60,831 nucleotides of DNA from the NCBI GenBank assembly GCA_005808475.1, contig SYLY01000001.1, positions 1-60,831 of the forward strand, given 5' to 3'. Numbering within the stretch: the stretch's first letter is position 1; each line of letters begins with the position of its first letter. The translations under genes and the position numbers were made by a program. This document shows positions 33,610 to 41,591 of this stretch, piece by piece. The DNA comes from Acidobacteriota bacterium (GTDB taxonomy: Bacteria > Acidobacteriota > Terriglobia > Bryobacterales > Bryobacteraceae). The notes under the pieces were generated by a model. That model was not told where the DNA came from and did not search any database. It worked only from the letters and a program-made list of their open reading frames with translations.

Positions 33610-34520
33610 GCCTCGGGCGCGGTGAGCAGAGTCTTGAAACTGCCTGGCTTCTCGCCGCCCACGATTTCGAACTTCAGCCCGGACTCGTCCGCGTTCAGCA
33701 CCAGATATCCGTAGAAGGGCTGGTAGAACGCGCCCGCTTCGGGGCGGGCTTTGTCCCGGCGCCCGTCGTTCAAGCGTCCGCCGCCGCCAACCAGCGGATG
33801 GTGCATCCCGTTCACCATGCGGTATTGGAGATCGTGGTCATGGCCGGCGATGTAGGCGTTCACGCCCTTCATTAGCGGGACCACTCTCTCCCGCATCTCC
33901 TTGACGCGGCGCTGCCCGCGATGCATCCCCACCGTGTAGGCGGGGTGGTGGCCGTAGACGACCTTCCACTTCTCGGTATGGCGGCCGAGCTGGGTGGTCA
34001 ACCAGTCGAGCTGTTCGTGGCCCAGGCGCCGCGGGATCAGCCAGGAGAGTACCCCGGTGTGGCCCTCGTCAGTGTCGAGCGCGTAGAACCGCACGGGTCC
34101 GGCGGCGAACGAGTAGTATTTGCAGGGCATGTTCCAGTTGGCCTTGCCGTACCCGATTTGCGCGGCTTCGTTGCCGCGGTAGTCGTGGTTGCCCAGGGCG
34201 GCGAAGAAGGGTGCGCCCAGCTTACCGTAGTCCTCGGCCCAGATCGAGGTCCACTTCGGATCGTTGGCGTCGCGGACTCCGCTCGGATAGAAATTGTCGC
34301 CCACGGTGATCCCGAAATCGAACTTGCCGTTGGCGGCGATGTGGGCGGCGATCTCTTGCTGGATTGCCTTGTTACCGGGATCGCCGAAGTCGCCGATGGC
34401 GACGGCGCGAATCGAAGTCCGGCCGGGCAGAATCTGGCCCCTATCGCGATCGGGCCCGAGCGAACAGGGCGCTGCCGCGGCCAGAAGCCAGGGCAACGCC
34501 AGGATTGTAATGAAGCGCAT
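33600..34520 (-). CDS. Exported purple-acid-phosphatase-like metallophosphoesterase
   Basis: A 306-residue calcineurin-like phosphoesterase with a signal peptide (MRFITILALPWLLAAAAP). All metal-binding motifs are present in order: AIGDFGD, TVGDNFYP, ALGNHDY, VYGHHPAY and AGHDHDLQ. The arrangement resembles the acid phosphatase type 5 group. Its first 46 bases and upstream region are duplicated at 35717-35762; the copy here is the intact gene. Ancestrally it probably lay 57 bases downstream of the double-activase gene. Confidence 0.92.
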   Translation of the reverse strand: MRFITILALPWLLAAAAPCSLGPDRDRGQILPGRTSIRAVAIGDFGDPGNKAIQQEIAAHIAANGKFDFGITVGDNFYPSGVRDANDPKWTSIWAEDYGKLGAPFFAALGNHDYRGNEAAQIGYGKANWNMPCKYYSFAAGPVRFYALDTDEGHTGVLSWLIPRRLGHEQLDWLTTQLGRHTEKWKVVYGHHPAYTVGMHRGQRRVKEMRERVVPLMKGVNAYIAGHDHDLQYRMVNGMHHPLVGGGGRLNDGRRDKARPEAGAFYQPFYGYLVLNADESGLKFEIVGGEKPGSFKTLLTAPEAQK

Positions 34521-34739
34521 CGGAAAGGCCTCCTCTACCGGGAGTAGCGAGTTCCGGCGCGGTAAAGTGACGCCCGATCAGTCGCCGTGAGCGCCCGGAC
34601 GAACCGGCGGCTTGCTCGCCGTCAATTGCCCGATCGACACGTGGATTCGCGGCATCGAACCCTGCTCCATGCTGTTCTCGACAGCCAGGTTATCGAGCGA
34701 AGCCGCCAGCTTCTCCTTCATCAACAGCCGGCGCAGGCG
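34475..34739. repeat. 265-bp direct repeat, copy A
   Basis: It aligns without gaps to 35717-35981 (offset 1242) with about 9 mismatches. It contains the first 46 bases of the metallophosphoesterase gene (functional here), the 57-base spacer, and a dead copy of the last 54 codons of the double-activase gene (stop at 34578-34580). In this copy the spacer hairpin seen in copy B is reduced to 4 base pairs. Confidence 0.95.
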
Positions 34740-34771
34740 GGGGAGCAGTTTCCGCGAGGGTCTCTGACCAG

Positions 34772-34800
34772 TTGAAATTCGTGACAGTCCGGGCTACATC
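34772..34800 (+). promoter_or_regulatory. Possible promoter of the antitoxin genes
   Basis: TTGAAA (34772-34777, 5/6 of the -35 consensus) is followed after 17 bases by TACATC (34795-34800, 3/6). The first antitoxin gene starts at 34849. Confidence 0.35.
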
Positions 34801-34848
34801 GTCTACGCTGAAAGAGAAGGCATCCAAACAAAGGAACCGGCCACGACG

Positions 34849-35076
34849 ATGATTGAACTTCCCGGCAACCAGGCGGCGCTGAAAGCGAAAGCCGCGCTAC
34901 AGGGCCTCACCCTCGAGGCTTGGCTCGGCAAGCCGGCCGGGGAATCACTGGCGGACGCGCCGCGAAAGCCCCTCGAGACCGGACGCGGCATGCTCGCCAA
35001 GCACGGTCCCGCGCCTTCCGCCGAAGAAATCGACGAGAACCGCAAGAACGGAAGAGAGAGGAGGCGCAAGCCATGA
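34849..35076 (+). CDS. VapB-like antitoxin, solitary
   Basis: A 75-residue protein. The N-terminus (MIELPGNQAALKAKAALQGLTLEAWL) resembles the dimerisation/DNA-binding start of VapB-type antitoxins, and the C-terminal GRGMLAKHGPAPSAEEIDENRK resembles their toxin-binding tail. The expected PIN-domain toxin does not follow; instead the stop overlaps another antitoxin-like gene (ATGA). The middle looks shortened compared with family members, so it may be a fusion remnant. Confidence 0.6.
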   Translation: MIELPGNQAALKAKAALQGLTLEAWLGKPAGESLADAPRKPLETGRGMLAKHGPAPSAEEIDENRKNGRERRRKP

Positions 35077-35438
35077 CGACAATAAGAATCGATCTTCCCG
35101 ACCAGCAAGCGGCTGTTCTTTCAGCGCAAGCTGAGGCCCATGGCCTTACGCTGGAGAGCTGGATTCAGAAAATTGCGGCAGGCGCCCCAGCCGCAAGCGC
35201 GAGCCCGATTGATTGGTCGCAGTGTCCCGCCGTTGAGAGCGTTCCGGGCAAAGTCAGCGGCGCGTGGGTTTTGAAGGATACGCGGATGCCCGTATCCGCT
35301 ATTTTTGAGAACCTCGAAGGCGGAGCGAGTATCGATGACATCATGGAATGGTTCCATGGACTCGACAGGCTTCAGGTGCAAGAGGTGATCGAGTTCGCGG
35401 CTCGCAGTCTCGACAAGCCGCCCACTTTCGCTCCCTGA
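35073..35438 (+). CDS. DUF433-domain antitoxin
   Basis: A 121-residue protein. The first 30 residues (IRIDLPDQQAAVLSAQAEAHGLTLESWIQK) repeat the antitoxin-like start of the preceding gene. Residues 60-120 form a DUF433 domain (GKVSGAWVLKDTRMPVSAIFENLEGGASIDDIMEWF), usually found as the antitoxin partner of DUF5615 PIN-like toxins. The next gene is such a toxin, in damaged form, overlapping by one base (TGATG). Confidence 0.75.
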   Translation: MTTIRIDLPDQQAAVLSAQAEAHGLTLESWIQKIAAGAPAASASPIDWSQCPAVESVPGKVSGAWVLKDTRMPVSAIFENLEGGASIDDIMEWFHGLDRLQVQEVIEFAARSLDKPPTFAP

Positions 35439-35632
35439 TGCGCATTCTCTTCGATCAGGGAACGCCTGTTCCCATTCGCGGCTATCTGACCGGCCAACAC
35501 GGCCGTCATTCGCAATGGCCCGCTCTTAGACCGCATGTGCAGCGTGTTGTTGATGCCGTCAACGCCGCCGTCTCGGGCAGCTATGCCGAAGTGGACATAC
35601 CATTACCCGTGAAGCGCAAGCCGGCGCAATAG
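35438..35632 (+). pseudogene. DUF5615 PIN-like toxin with internal deletion
   Basis: A 64-residue product. The N-terminus MRILFDQGTPVPIRGYL matches the start of DUF5615 toxins, and the C-terminal WPALRPHVQRVVDAVNAAVSGSYAEVDIP matches their end. The central 40-50 residues normally present (the second half of the PIN-like acidic active site) are missing, and the junction is in frame. The product is therefore probably not a nuclease, which would leave the antitoxin without a target. Confidence 0.65.
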
Positions 35633-35671
35633 TTGGCCGGATGGCCCTGTCCCTGTTACACAAGGGTCGCG

Positions 35672-35711
35672 GCGCCTTTCCGCCGAAGAAGTCGACGAGG
35701 ACCGCAAGGAC
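35672..35711 (+). pseudogene. Relic of an antitoxin 3' end
   Basis: This 40-base stretch matches the 3' part of the first antitoxin gene (35011-35049) with three substitutions and one extra T that shifts the frame. It abuts direct repeat copy B and marks the right edge of the inserted module. Confidence 0.6.
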
Positions 35712-35716
35712 ATGTC

Positions 35717-35981
35717 CCGCGGCCAGAAGCCAGGGCAACGCCAGGATCGTAATGAAGCGCATCGGAAGGGACTCCTCTACAGGGAGTCCCGAGTTCCGGC
35801 GCGGTAAAGTGACGCCCGATCAGTCGCCGTGAGCGCCGGGACGAACCGGCGGCTTGCTCGCCGTCAATTGCCCGATCGACACGTGGATTCGCGGCATCGA
35901 ACCCTGCTCCATGCTGTTCTCGACAGCCAGGTTATCGAGCGAAGCCGCCAGCTTCTCCTTCATCAACTGCCGGCGCAGACG
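35717..35981. repeat. 265-bp direct repeat, copy B
   Basis: Second copy of the repeat at 34475-34739. It holds the functional 3' end of the double-activase gene (stop at 35820-35822), the 57-base spacer, and a dead copy of the first 46 bases of the phosphoesterase gene. Confidence 0.95.
35768..35790 (-). terminator. Perfect 8-bp hairpin downstream of the double-activase gene
   Basis: GGGACTCC (35768-35775) and GGAGTCCC (35783-35790) form a perfect stem with a 7-base loop, 30 bases after the activase stop. No T-run follows on the minus strand, so it may be a processing or attenuation hairpin rather than an intrinsic terminator. The equivalent in repeat copy A is destroyed. Confidence 0.45.
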
Positions 35982-38900
35982 CTCTTCGAACTCGCGCAGC
36001 TTGACGTCGATCGAAGCCTTCTTCTTCTTGTTGGCAAGCATGTCCTCGCGATAGCGCTTGAGGAAGTAGCCGATCGTCTCGGTGCGGATCCGGATGGACC
36101 CGGTCGGCTTGTTCTCGTCGATGTCCTTGAAGCAGAAGTAGGGCGTGCCGCTGTGCTCGACGATCTCTTCCACCACGGTGTAGATGGGAGCGTCGTGGCC
36201 GCATTTGAAGCTCGAAAGTTCGAGCGCCACCAGGTTCGGATGGCGGGCGATGTACTTGGCCGCCCACACCTTGCGCGACGTGTTCTCCGAGTAGGAGTTC
36301 TTCCAAACGTCGGAGATCGCCATTGGATCGGGCAGTTCTCCCGAACGCACTTCGTCGCCGAACAGCCGCCACACAATGTCGTCGTCGATCGGCAGCGCGT
36401 CCTGCGAAAACACGGGGTAGCCGAGCTTTTGGAACTCCTCGAGGATCTCGTGGTTGACGCCGGGATCGTTGTGATACGGCCGTCCCAACAGCACGATTCC
36501 CAGCTTGTCCTCGCGCTCGATCTGTTCGAGCAGTTCCCTGCCCGCGCCGCGTAGCGTGACGTTTTCGAAAACGCTCAACGCCCGGTAGCCTTCGCGAACG
36601 GCGCGCGCGTTTTCCTCGGGTGAAAGTCCGAGGATGTCCTTGAACTCCTCGTACATCTCGCGTTCGAAGATGTCGGGCTTGGAGATGTTGACGAAGGTAT
36701 CGAGGAACCGCACCTTCATCTCGGCGAACAGATCGCTTTCCTTGGTGAAGGCTGCCTTCACGGCGGCGGGGGTCGTCGCCACCGTGGGGCAGGTCCGCGA
36801 TCCCTGGATATGGGAAAGCGGCGAGGTCAGGCAGTCGATCATCGGGAAGAAGATCAGGTCGAGCGGCTTCTTCGCGTGATGGACGTACAGCAGATTGTGG
36901 ATGTGCGGAATGCCGAGCTTGGAAGGGAAGCACGGATCGATGGAGCCGCGCTTGGCGCCGGCCTTGTACATCTCCTCCGAGGTGTAGTCGGAGAAGATCA
37001 TGTTCTGCGGCTGAATTCCCAGCGACGCGAAGTAACCCGTGAACACCGGCGTCTGCGAGTACATGTTGAGCACTCGCGGCATGCCGATGCGCAGGGAGGC
37101 GCGCTTGGCCATCAGTTCGGCGCGGCGTTTCTGCGATTGAGTGATCTGGATGCGCGGAGCCGGATCGCTGACGATGGGAGAATCCGGGACCCGGAACGCG
37201 GCGCGGGCGGCCACTTCCACCAGGTTCGGGTTCTCTTTCTTGAGGCCGTCGAGCGAGCCCTTGATCTGGCGCATCTCGTTGATGTCTTCCACCGTGCCCT
37301 TTTCGCAGGTGGCGATGATCAGCCGTTGCGACCCCGGCGCCAGCGGCACCTTGGACTTCTTGGGGATGTAGGCGCTCTGGGTGAGCTGGGTGGTCTTGAC
37401 GTCGATGAACGTGCGCAGGCACTTGTTCTTGCAGAAGTAACAGCGCGTGGCTTCGCTACGCGTGGTGGAGTATTCGATCTTCCGCACCGCGTCCACGCCG
37501 ATGAACGAGCTGACGCGTCCGTTGTCCCACAAGCGGCCGGCTTCCAGTCCCGCCCCGATGGCGCCCGCCTCGCCGCAGTGCTTGTGCACGATCACGTCGG
37601 CGCGGGTTTCCTTGCCCTTGAATCGCGATTCGATGAAATCCACCTGCGACTTTACAGCCGCGAGGTTGTACTGGGTTCCGCCTTGCAGCAGGAATCGCGT
37701 GCCGATCGCCGAGATGTTCGGGATCTGCGAAACGTACAGCCAGATGTTCTTCGGCAGCACGTTGCACAGGCCTGCCATGATCTCTTCGGCCTTCCAGCCC
37801 TGGCGTTGGAAGTCGACGATGTCGGACTGCATGAAGACGGCGCATCCGTAGCCGAAGCTCGGATAACCGTTGGCGGCGAACGCGATGTCGGCGAACTCCT
37901 CCACGGGATAGCCGAAGCCCTGGGCCGTCGACTGGAGGAAGTACCCGTTGCCGGCCGAACACTGCGTGTTCAGCTTGAAATCCTTGACGCGGCCGTTCTT
38001 CAGGATGATGATCTTGATGTCCTGGCCGCCCACGTCGCAAATGACGTCGACATTGTCGTAGAAGTGAAGACCGGCCTGCGTGTGGGCCACCGTTTCGACG
38101 ACCGACGCGTCCGCGCCGACGACGTCCCGCAGGATGTCCTTGGCGTAGCCGGTTGTACCGACGCCCAGCACTTTCAGCGTGGCGCCCTGGCCGGTGATTT
38201 GCTGTTCGAGCTTGTCGAAGATCTCGGTGGTGTCCTCGATGGGATTGCCCTTGGAGAGCTGGTACGCCTTGGCCAGAATGCGGCGTTCGCCATCCTTGGA
38301 AATCAGAACGGCCTTGGTGGACGTGGATCCGCCGTCGATGCCGATGAAGCCCTCGATCACCTCGCCCGGTTGGAAAGTGGTGGGCGTGAACTTTTCGTGC
38401 CGGTATTTGTCCTTGAACGCGGCGAGGTCGTCGGCGTTCTTGGCGAGTCCGCCATTGCCGCCCTTCTTCTTCTTCTCTTCCTCGCGGCCCACGGTGATGT
38501 ACCACTGGAGCTTGTCGAAGCCCTTGTAGCGGCCGATCTCTTCGTCTTCGTCCTTGCCGAATTCGACCGCCCCGAGCGCGGCGAAGTACTGCGCGTTCTC
38601 CGGGATCTTGATGAGCGATTCCGGATCCACGCCTTCCGGCAACGGATAATTGCGCTCGGCCCAGATCTTGGGGATATTGGACTTCCAGCAGTCCTGCATG
38701 CCCTTGATATAGGTATTGGGACCGCCGAGCAGCAGCACTTCGGGCCGCAGCGTGTTGCCGCGCGTGAGCACCGAAAGGTTCTGCATGACGATCGCCTCGA
38801 ACAACGACGCCATCAGCTCCGTCGGAGGCACCCCCGACTTCTGCAATCCATTGATGTCGGTCTCGGCGAACACGCCGCACTTGCCGGCCACCGGGTGCAG

Positions 38901-39401
38901 CTTCACGTCCTTGTAGCCCATGTTGCAGAGCTCGTCCGCGGGAATCCGGAGCTTGGCGTTGATCTTGTCGATCACCGCTCCGGTTCCGCCCGCGCACTTG
39001 TCGTTCATCGACGGCAGCTTCTTCTTGCGGCCGGTCTCCGGATCTTCCTTGAAGATGATGATCTTGGCGTCTTGTCCGCCCAGTTCGATCACCGATCCGC
39101 AGGAGGGATACAGCTTCTCCACCGCCAGCGAAACCGCGTTCACTTCCTGGACGAACTTGGCTCCCAGGAAGCGTCCGATGTTGCCCGCGCCGGAGCCGGT
39201 CACGAATACGCGGACCGAGCCGTGATCGAACTCGGGAACCTCTGCCTCGAACCTCAACAGGAATTCGAGTACCTTCTCCGGCTGCTTGGTGTCATGACGT
39301 TGATAGTCGCTCCAGACGAGTTCGCCGGTGGCGGCGTCCACGACCACGGCTTTCACCGTGGTGGATCCGACATCTAGGCCGATGGAGTACTGGCGTGGCA
39401 T
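35820..39401 (-). CDS. Double BadF/BcrA-type acyl-CoA dehydratase activase with DUF2229 region
   Basis: A 1193-residue protein of the CoA-substrate-specific enzyme activase family, which uses ATP to drive low-potential electrons into dehydratase-like [4Fe-4S] or double-cubane proteins. It has two ASKHA ATPase domains: IGLDVGSTTVKAVVVD (residue 7) with Cys136 and Cys175, and IGIDGGSTSTKAVLIS (353) with Cys481 and Cys520. Those positions match the cysteines that hold the bridging cluster in single-domain activases. A CYFCKNKC motif (654-661) and a long C-terminal DUF2229/HgdB-like region follow. It lies 48 bases after its dehydratase-like partner. The substrate is unknown. Confidence 0.9.
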   Translation of the reverse strand: MPRQYSIGLDVGSTTVKAVVVDAATGELVWSDYQRHDTKQPEKVLEFLLRFEAEVPEFDHGSVRVFVTGSGAGNIGRFLGAKFVQEVNAVSLAVEKLYPSCGSVIELGGQDAKIIIFKEDPETGRKKKLPSMNDKCAGGTGAVIDKINAKLRIPADELCNMGYKDVKLHPVAGKCGVFAETDINGLQKSGVPPTELMASLFEAIVMQNLSVLTRGNTLRPEVLLLGGPNTYIKGMQDCWKSNIPKIWAERNYPLPEGVDPESLIKIPENAQYFAALGAVEFGKDEDEEIGRYKGFDKLQWYITVGREEEKKKKGGNGGLAKNADDLAAFKDKYRHEKFTPTTFQPGEVIEGFIGIDGGSTSTKAVLISKDGERRILAKAYQLSKGNPIEDTTEIFDKLEQQITGQGATLKVLGVGTTGYAKDILRDVVGADASVVETVAHTQAGLHFYDNVDVICDVGGQDIKIIILKNGRVKDFKLNTQCSAGNGYFLQSTAQGFGYPVEEFADIAFAANGYPSFGYGCAVFMQSDIVDFQRQGWKAEEIMAGLCNVLPKNIWLYVSQIPNISAIGTRFLLQGGTQYNLAAVKSQVDFIESRFKGKETRADVIVHKHCGEAGAIGAGLEAGRLWDNGRVSSFIGVDAVRKIEYSTTRSEATRCYFCKNKCLRTFIDVKTTQLTQSAYIPKKSKVPLAPGSQRLIIATCEKGTVEDINEMRQIKGSLDGLKKENPNLVEVAARAAFRVPDSPIVSDPAPRIQITQSQKRRAELMAKRASLRIGMPRVLNMYSQTPVFTGYFASLGIQPQNMIFSDYTSEEMYKAGAKRGSIDPCFPSKLGIPHIHNLLYVHHAKKPLDLIFFPMIDCLTSPLSHIQGSRTCPTVATTPAAVKAAFTKESDLFAEMKVRFLDTFVNISKPDIFEREMYEEFKDILGLSPEENARAVREGYRALSVFENVTLRGAGRELLEQIEREDKLGIVLLGRPYHNDPGVNHEILEEFQKLGYPVFSQDALPIDDDIVWRLFGDEVRSGELPDPMAISDVWKNSYSENTSRKVWAAKYIARHPNLVALELSSFKCGHDAPIYTVVEEIVEHSGTPYFCFKDIDENKPTGSIRIRTETIGYFLKRYREDMLANKKKKASIDVKLREFEERLRRQLMKEKLAASLDNLAVENSMEQGSMPRIHVSIGQLTASKPPVRPGAHGD

Positions 39402-39449
39402 TCGGGTGCGAAATCCTTTTCCAGAGTGTAGCGCTTCGAGTCCGTCGCG

Positions 39450-41249
39450 CTACTGGACAGCGGTCAGCGTCTTGGGAGCCCAGTTTTCCTTCTTCGCGCG
39501 GTCCGCAATGTGGAGCGCGAAGTTGGCGGCCATGCCGACCACGCCCGTGCTGTGGGGTACATGGTACATGGGGCGGCGGGTTTCCGGATGCTCGTCGACG
39601 AATTGCTTCAAGTCGTCCAGGCTCATGCCGATCCGCTCGAGCGTTTCGGCGAACTCGCGCTTGGCCTTGTTCTTGGCTTCGCCGAGCGCCATCTGGACGC
39701 GGGAGTGGGCATTGACCTCGCCCTCGCCCGACGTTTCGATCGGCAGGTAGATGATTTCCTTGAAGTGCGACACCACGGCCGCCTGCGCGCCGTCGGACTG
39801 GGTGGAGGGCATGCAGCCGAAGGGCTTCACGCTCAACACCATGTGAGCCAGATCCTTGTTCGAATAGTAGATGTTCTTGGCGACTTCCAGGTGTCCTTCG
39901 CCGCCGCCCGCGCGGGAGTTGTAGAAGGGGTGGCCGATGCGCTGGAGTTCGTACTGGTCGGCCAAGTGGTGCCCGAGCGGCCCGGCCGCGTCCATCAGCT
40001 TGTGGTATTCGCGCTTGAAGATCGCTTCGGCCAACTTGAGCTTGGCCACCTTGTTGCGGTAGTTCCACTCGATCTTGGCGCGCTTGTCCAGCCGCCACAG
40101 AGGCGGCATGGTGGCGCCTTCCTCGAGACCCTTGTGATCCTTGTAACGCTGCACCACCTGATGGATCATGTAGGTGATCCAGGTGCCGATCGGCTCCACC
40201 AGGACATGCGCGCCTTCGCGCTCCAGGAACTTGAACATATTGAAGTTCCCGTCCCCTTCGGTGGTCTGCGCCCAGAACTCGCCGGTGATCTTGACGATCG
40301 GCTTCACCCGGAGCCGGTCGATGTCGATGGTGTCGTACATCTCGCGGCAGCGCCCGAGCGATACGGTGAGATCGTCGGAGGAGAGCTGGTTGACGAACTT
40401 GCCCAGGTATTCGGCCGTGTTCTTGAACCCGCCGAGGTATTCGCCCATCTTCGACTCGATCGAATACGGTTTGCGCCGCACGAAAACCTCGTGCATGTAG
40501 TCCATCACGGCGTCGAGGGTGCGATCGGTGATACCGGGCTCCACTTCGTAGGGCCGGATCGCGTAAGCGGTTTCGTTCAGCACGTCGCCGCAGTTGAGCG
40601 CGTTCAGGATGCCGAGGAAGAAGTCGAGGTTCATCTCGAGCCCCGACTCGAGGTCGCCCTGCGACAATCCGCCCGACTGCTGGAACAGCATTACCCGGAA
40701 GCCGTCGAAGCCCGAGTTGCGCAGCGCCAGCCGGTACTCGGCCTCATACATGCCGAAGCGGCACGGGCCACAGGCGCCGGCGGTGAGGAACACGTAGCGG
40801 TCGATGATCTCCTGCTTCGTCATTCCCTGCTCTTCCAGCCGCTGCAGGTACTGCACCAGGTTGCCGACGGTGAAATAGGTCGGGTTGCACTGGCCGTTGT
40901 TGCCGAACTCCTTGCCCGCCTGGAACGCCGCAACGTCGGGCGTCGGGATGCACTCGGCCAGGTAGCCGAGCGATTCGAACGCGCCGTGAACCAGCCGCTC
41001 GTGCTTCCAGGTCAACCCGCCGAACAGCAGCGTGGTATGGCCGCGTTCCGACTTGGTGAAGAACCGCTCCTGGGGCTTCCGGAAATGGTGCACTTCCTTT
41101 TGCTGGACCCCAGCCTCGCTCTCGAGACGAGAGCGCTCCTCGGCGAGCCTCGCCTGGATGATCGCTTCGAGCGAGTCTTCGGCCGAGGCGCCGATCTGGA
41201 CGAGTCCCGGGGGCGCCGACGGCTTCGGGGCGAACGGTTGCGTGCTCAT
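39450..41249 (-). CDS. 2-hydroxyacyl-CoA dehydratase-like / activase partner protein
   Basis: A 599-residue protein of the HgdB/DUF2229-related group found beside large activases. Cysteine motifs likely to hold an iron-sulfur cluster are GNNGQCNPTYF, TAGACGPCRFGMYE, LNCGD and FGCMPSTQSDG. It lacks a signal peptide. AGGA lies five bases before the ATG at 41249, with a second GGAGGG slightly upstream. The pair probably forms an ATP-driven reductase with its electron acceptor; whether that is a dehydratase or a double-cubane-type reductase cannot be told. Confidence 0.85.
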   Translation of the reverse strand: MSTQPFAPKPSAPPGLVQIGASAEDSLEAIIQARLAEERSRLESEAGVQQKEVHHFRKPQERFFTKSERGHTTLLFGGLTWKHERLVHGAFESLGYLAECIPTPDVAAFQAGKEFGNNGQCNPTYFTVGNLVQYLQRLEEQGMTKQEIIDRYVFLTAGACGPCRFGMYEAEYRLALRNSGFDGFRVMLFQQSGGLSQGDLESGLEMNLDFFLGILNALNCGDVLNETAYAIRPYEVEPGITDRTLDAVMDYMHEVFVRRKPYSIESKMGEYLGGFKNTAEYLGKFVNQLSSDDLTVSLGRCREMYDTIDIDRLRVKPIVKITGEFWAQTTEGDGNFNMFKFLEREGAHVLVEPIGTWITYMIHQVVQRYKDHKGLEEGATMPPLWRLDKRAKIEWNYRNKVAKLKLAEAIFKREYHKLMDAAGPLGHHLADQYELQRIGHPFYNSRAGGGEGHLEVAKNIYYSNKDLAHMVLSVKPFGCMPSTQSDGAQAAVVSHFKEIIYLPIETSGEGEVNAHSRVQMALGEAKNKAKREFAETLERIGMSLDDLKQFVDEHPETRRPMYHVPHSTGVVGMAANFALHIADRAKKENWAPKTLTAVQ

Positions 41250-41591
41250 TGGATCCTGTTACCCTCCCAGAGGTTTCAGTGTTGGTACGGCGATTCGCAG
41301 CGGCTGGTGGTCTGGATGGACCACGAGTACTACGGAGTCTATAATAGGTTCGCCGCGAATCTTGACGGACTCAAGAAGATTGCAGCAAACGGTAGTCTAT
41401 CACAGTTCAACGGCGCAACCGGCACATCGAATGGAAACCCCGTAAGGTATTGTGGCAAAAGGGGTTGTCGAAAAACCGGCCGCCCGATGGCGGTGGCGCG
41501 GCGGAGCGCGGGCTCGCTCCCCGGAATCGGCGGTAGCCAGCCCGATTGGGATCGGCTGCTATACTCGAACTTGAAGGAGTACCCTCGAATC
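41250..41591. other. Divergent intergenic region with long leader
   Basis: This 342-base gap separates the activase operon (minus) from the DUF1385/prfA operon (plus). It contains a strong plus-strand -10 sequence and a GC-rich, hairpin-prone stretch around 41470-41510. No small gene is convincing. Confidence 0.5.
41317..41345 (+). promoter_or_regulatory. Promoter upstream of DUF1385/prfA operon
   Basis: TGGACC (41317-41322, 4/6) is followed after 17 bases by a perfect TATAAT (41340-41345). If used, it gives a leader of about 240 bases before the GTG at 41592. A second -10-like TATACT lies at 41560-41565 without a clear -35. Confidence 0.45.

Larger units (their letters stand above)
34740..35716. 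mobile_element. Inserted module between direct repeats, toxin-antitoxin remnants
   Basis: This 977-base segment sits between the two 265-bp repeats and separates two genes whose ends are duplicated in the repeats. It carries three small plus-strand genes of toxin-antitoxin type and one antitoxin relic. No transposase, integrase or terminal inverted repeat is visible, so entry by homologous recombination rather than transposition is inferred. Confidence 0.75.

Noticed and set aside
34578..34739. Separate short gene at the activase C-terminal fragment
   Set aside because: It is the dead copy of the last 54 codons in direct repeat A, with no start signal.
34740..35716. Insertion sequence
   Set aside because: No transposase, terminal inverted repeats or short target duplication; the flanking duplication is 265 bp and consists of host gene ends.
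35559..35762. Small minus-strand gene starting MRFITILALPWLLAA
   Set aside because: It only contains the duplicated first 15 codons of the metallophosphoesterase followed by out-of-frame insert sequence.
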